DNA of 44,641 nucleotides, taken from Treponema sp. Lineage in GTDB: Bacteria > Spirochaetota > Spirochaetia > Treponematales > Treponemataceae. A model generated the notes under the pieces. That model worked only from the letters and a program-made list of their open reading frames with translations, did no database searches and was not told the DNA's origin. The translations under genes and the position numbers were made by a program. Location: NCBI GenBank assembly GCA_016287815.1, contig JAEEWW010000012.1, forward strand, positions 1-44,641, in the 5' to 3' direction. Of the stretch, positions 43,703 to 44,641 are shown in pieces; position 1 is the stretch's first letter; each line of letters opens with the position of its first letter.

Positions 43703-44641
43703 CTACAATAAACTTACAGGATCTACGTCTGTTTCTATATAAACTTCCTGAGGCTTTTTATAATCATAAATCAGGTGCGAAGCAAGTTTTTGAAGGCTCT
43801 GTATATTTTTCCCTTTTAAGATAATCTGATAGCGGTGATTCATTGCGATTTTTTCTATAGGACATTCAGAAGGTCCTAAAAGTTCAGCCTGTTCTGTTCC
43901 GTCTCTGTTTTTAGGAAGTTTTCCAATAAGTTTTTTTAGTATGACTGCTGCTTCCATTGCAGAATTATTTGAAACCGTTTTGGAAGGCGAGCGGAAAACA
44001 AGCCTTATAAGCCTTGAATAAGGCGGAAAATCCAGCAGTTTTCGTATTTCAAGTTCTTCTTTATAAAAGGCTGTGTCATTTCCTTTTATGGCATTGTAAA
44101 TTGGCGAACGGTCAGGATTGTATGTCTGCACAAGAACTTTGCCGTCAGGAAAAAACCTTCCGGCTCTTCCTGCAACCTGCGTAATAAGCGCAAACGTCCT
44201 TTCGCTCGCCCTGAAGTCCGGCATGTGAAGTCCTGTATCTGCAAGAATTATTCCTACAAGTTCCAGTTTTGGAAAATTAAGGCCCTTTGCGACCATCTGT
44301 GTTCCCAGCATTATGTCGTAATCGCCTTTACGGAATGCTTCAAGTTTTTCCTGTAATTCACCTTTTTTTGTAAGGCTGTCTGTATCAATACGCACAATCC
44401 GTGCTTCAGGAAATTTTACCTTAACTTCAGCTTCGATAAATTCTGTACCGAAACCGGAATAGCCAACATCAAGAGAACCGCAGCGCGGACATTCATGCGG
44501 AACTTCTGCAACCCAGCCGCAATAATGACAGCGCAGCCGGTTTTCATTTTTATGATAGGTGAGCGGAACAGAACAGTTTTTACACATAAGTTCATATCCG
44601 CAGGTATTGCACCTGAAAAAATGAGTAAATCCGCGCCGGTT
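43703..44641 (-). CDS. priA: Primosomal helicase PriA, C-terminal 312 residues (N-terminus outside window)
   Basis: The frame is open to the right edge and reads NRRGFTHFFRCNTCGYELMC at its visible start, so the gene extends beyond the window. PriA restarts stalled replication forks. Four cysteine pairs of the PriA zinc-binding region are seen (CNTC, CKNC, CHYC, CPRC). Helicase motifs follow: MLGTQMVAKGLNFPKLELVG (motif V) and QVAGRAGRF (motif VI). The C-terminal domain ends in YKKPQEVYIETDVDPVSLL. Nothing suggests damage. Confidence 0.96.
   Translation of the reverse strand, partial: NRRGFTHFFRCNTCGYELMCKNCSVPLTYHKNENRLRCHYCGWVAEVPHECPRCGSLDVGYSGFGTEFIEAEVKVKFPEARIVRIDTDSLTKKGELQEKLEAFRKGDYDIMLGTQMVAKGLNFPKLELVGIILADTGLHMPDFRASERTFALITQVAGRAGRFFPDGKVLVQTYNPDRSPIYNAIKGNDTAFYKEELEIRKLLDFPPYSRLIRLVFRSPSKTVSNNSAMEAAVILKKLIGKLPKNRDGTEQAELLGPSECPIEKIAMNHRYQIILKGKNIQSLQKLASHLIYDYKKPQEVYIETDVDPVSLL

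Noticed and set aside
1..44641. CRISPR arrays, tRNA or rRNA genes, transposases, prophage genes
   Set aside because: No regularly spaced direct repeats, no cloverleaf or rRNA-like stretches, and no mobile-element proteins were found by reading.

Overview
The window reads as chromosomal DNA of an anaerobic spirochaete of the Treponema type. The evidence is a tandem pair of FlaB-type core flagellins followed by flaG and fliD, AT-rich DNA, a class III (oxygen-sensitive) ribonucleotide reductase system, an apolipoprotein N-acyltransferase together with a lipoprotein (double-membrane envelope), and a tiny AURKAIP1/COX24-type basic ribosomal protein. I cannot name the species from sequence alone. 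No rRNA, tRNA, CRISPR array, insertion sequence or prophage was seen; most of the window is housekeeping genes in short operons.

Layout. 1-4400 (minus): flagellar filament cluster flaB-flaB-flaG-fliD, with fliD running off the left edge, driven by a sigma28-like promoter and a long GGA-rich leader. 4446-9470 (minus): nucleotide metabolism cluster nrdR-nrdD-(glycyl radical/glutaredoxin protein)-nrdG-rdgB, with two pairs of NrdR boxes and two intrinsic terminators. 9495-11126 (minus): lnt. 11208-16015 (plus): atypical GHMP kinase, surE, a TPR protein and an exported TPR/NHL/VWA-like protein. 16098-24313 (minus): an unknown multi-spanning membrane protein, then one giant open frame in which DNA polymerase IV runs without a stop into a signal peptide and a very large predicted outer-membrane protein. 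24389-28526 (plus): lipoprotein, trmB, ligA, small membrane protein. 28563-33855 (minus): recO, pyrimidine-nucleoside phosphorylase, recJ, M23 peptidase. 33988-35040 (plus): gap. 35041-35523: a 480-bp gene-poor stretch full of inverted repeats. 35524-43663 (plus): rpoZ, miaA, bS22-like gene, dxs, folP, cdaA, cdaR, acpS, DUF2225 gene, truA. 43703-44641 (minus): C-terminal part of priA, cut by the right edge.

The most notable point is the class III reductase. The NrdD polypeptide ends just after its C-terminal Cys cluster and lacks the glycyl radical segment. That segment (R-I-V-G-Y-Y) is encoded by a separate downstream gene, where it is fused to a glutaredoxin-like domain with a CPNC active site. 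The downstream gene has its own ribosome binding site and its own NrdR box pair, so this looks like a working split enzyme rather than a frameshift. Radical carrier and likely reductant would sit on one small protein, supplied in trans to the catalytic subunit and activated by NrdG.

Other items worth a look are the Pol IV/outer-membrane fusion around an A8 run, a dxs gene with no canonical start codon (best candidate ACG), a foldback RNA with partial similarity to cobalamin riboswitches that has its own U-tract but no obvious client gene, fragments of the gap 3' end copied in both orientations downstream of gap, and a flagellin leader that looks built for CsrA-type control.
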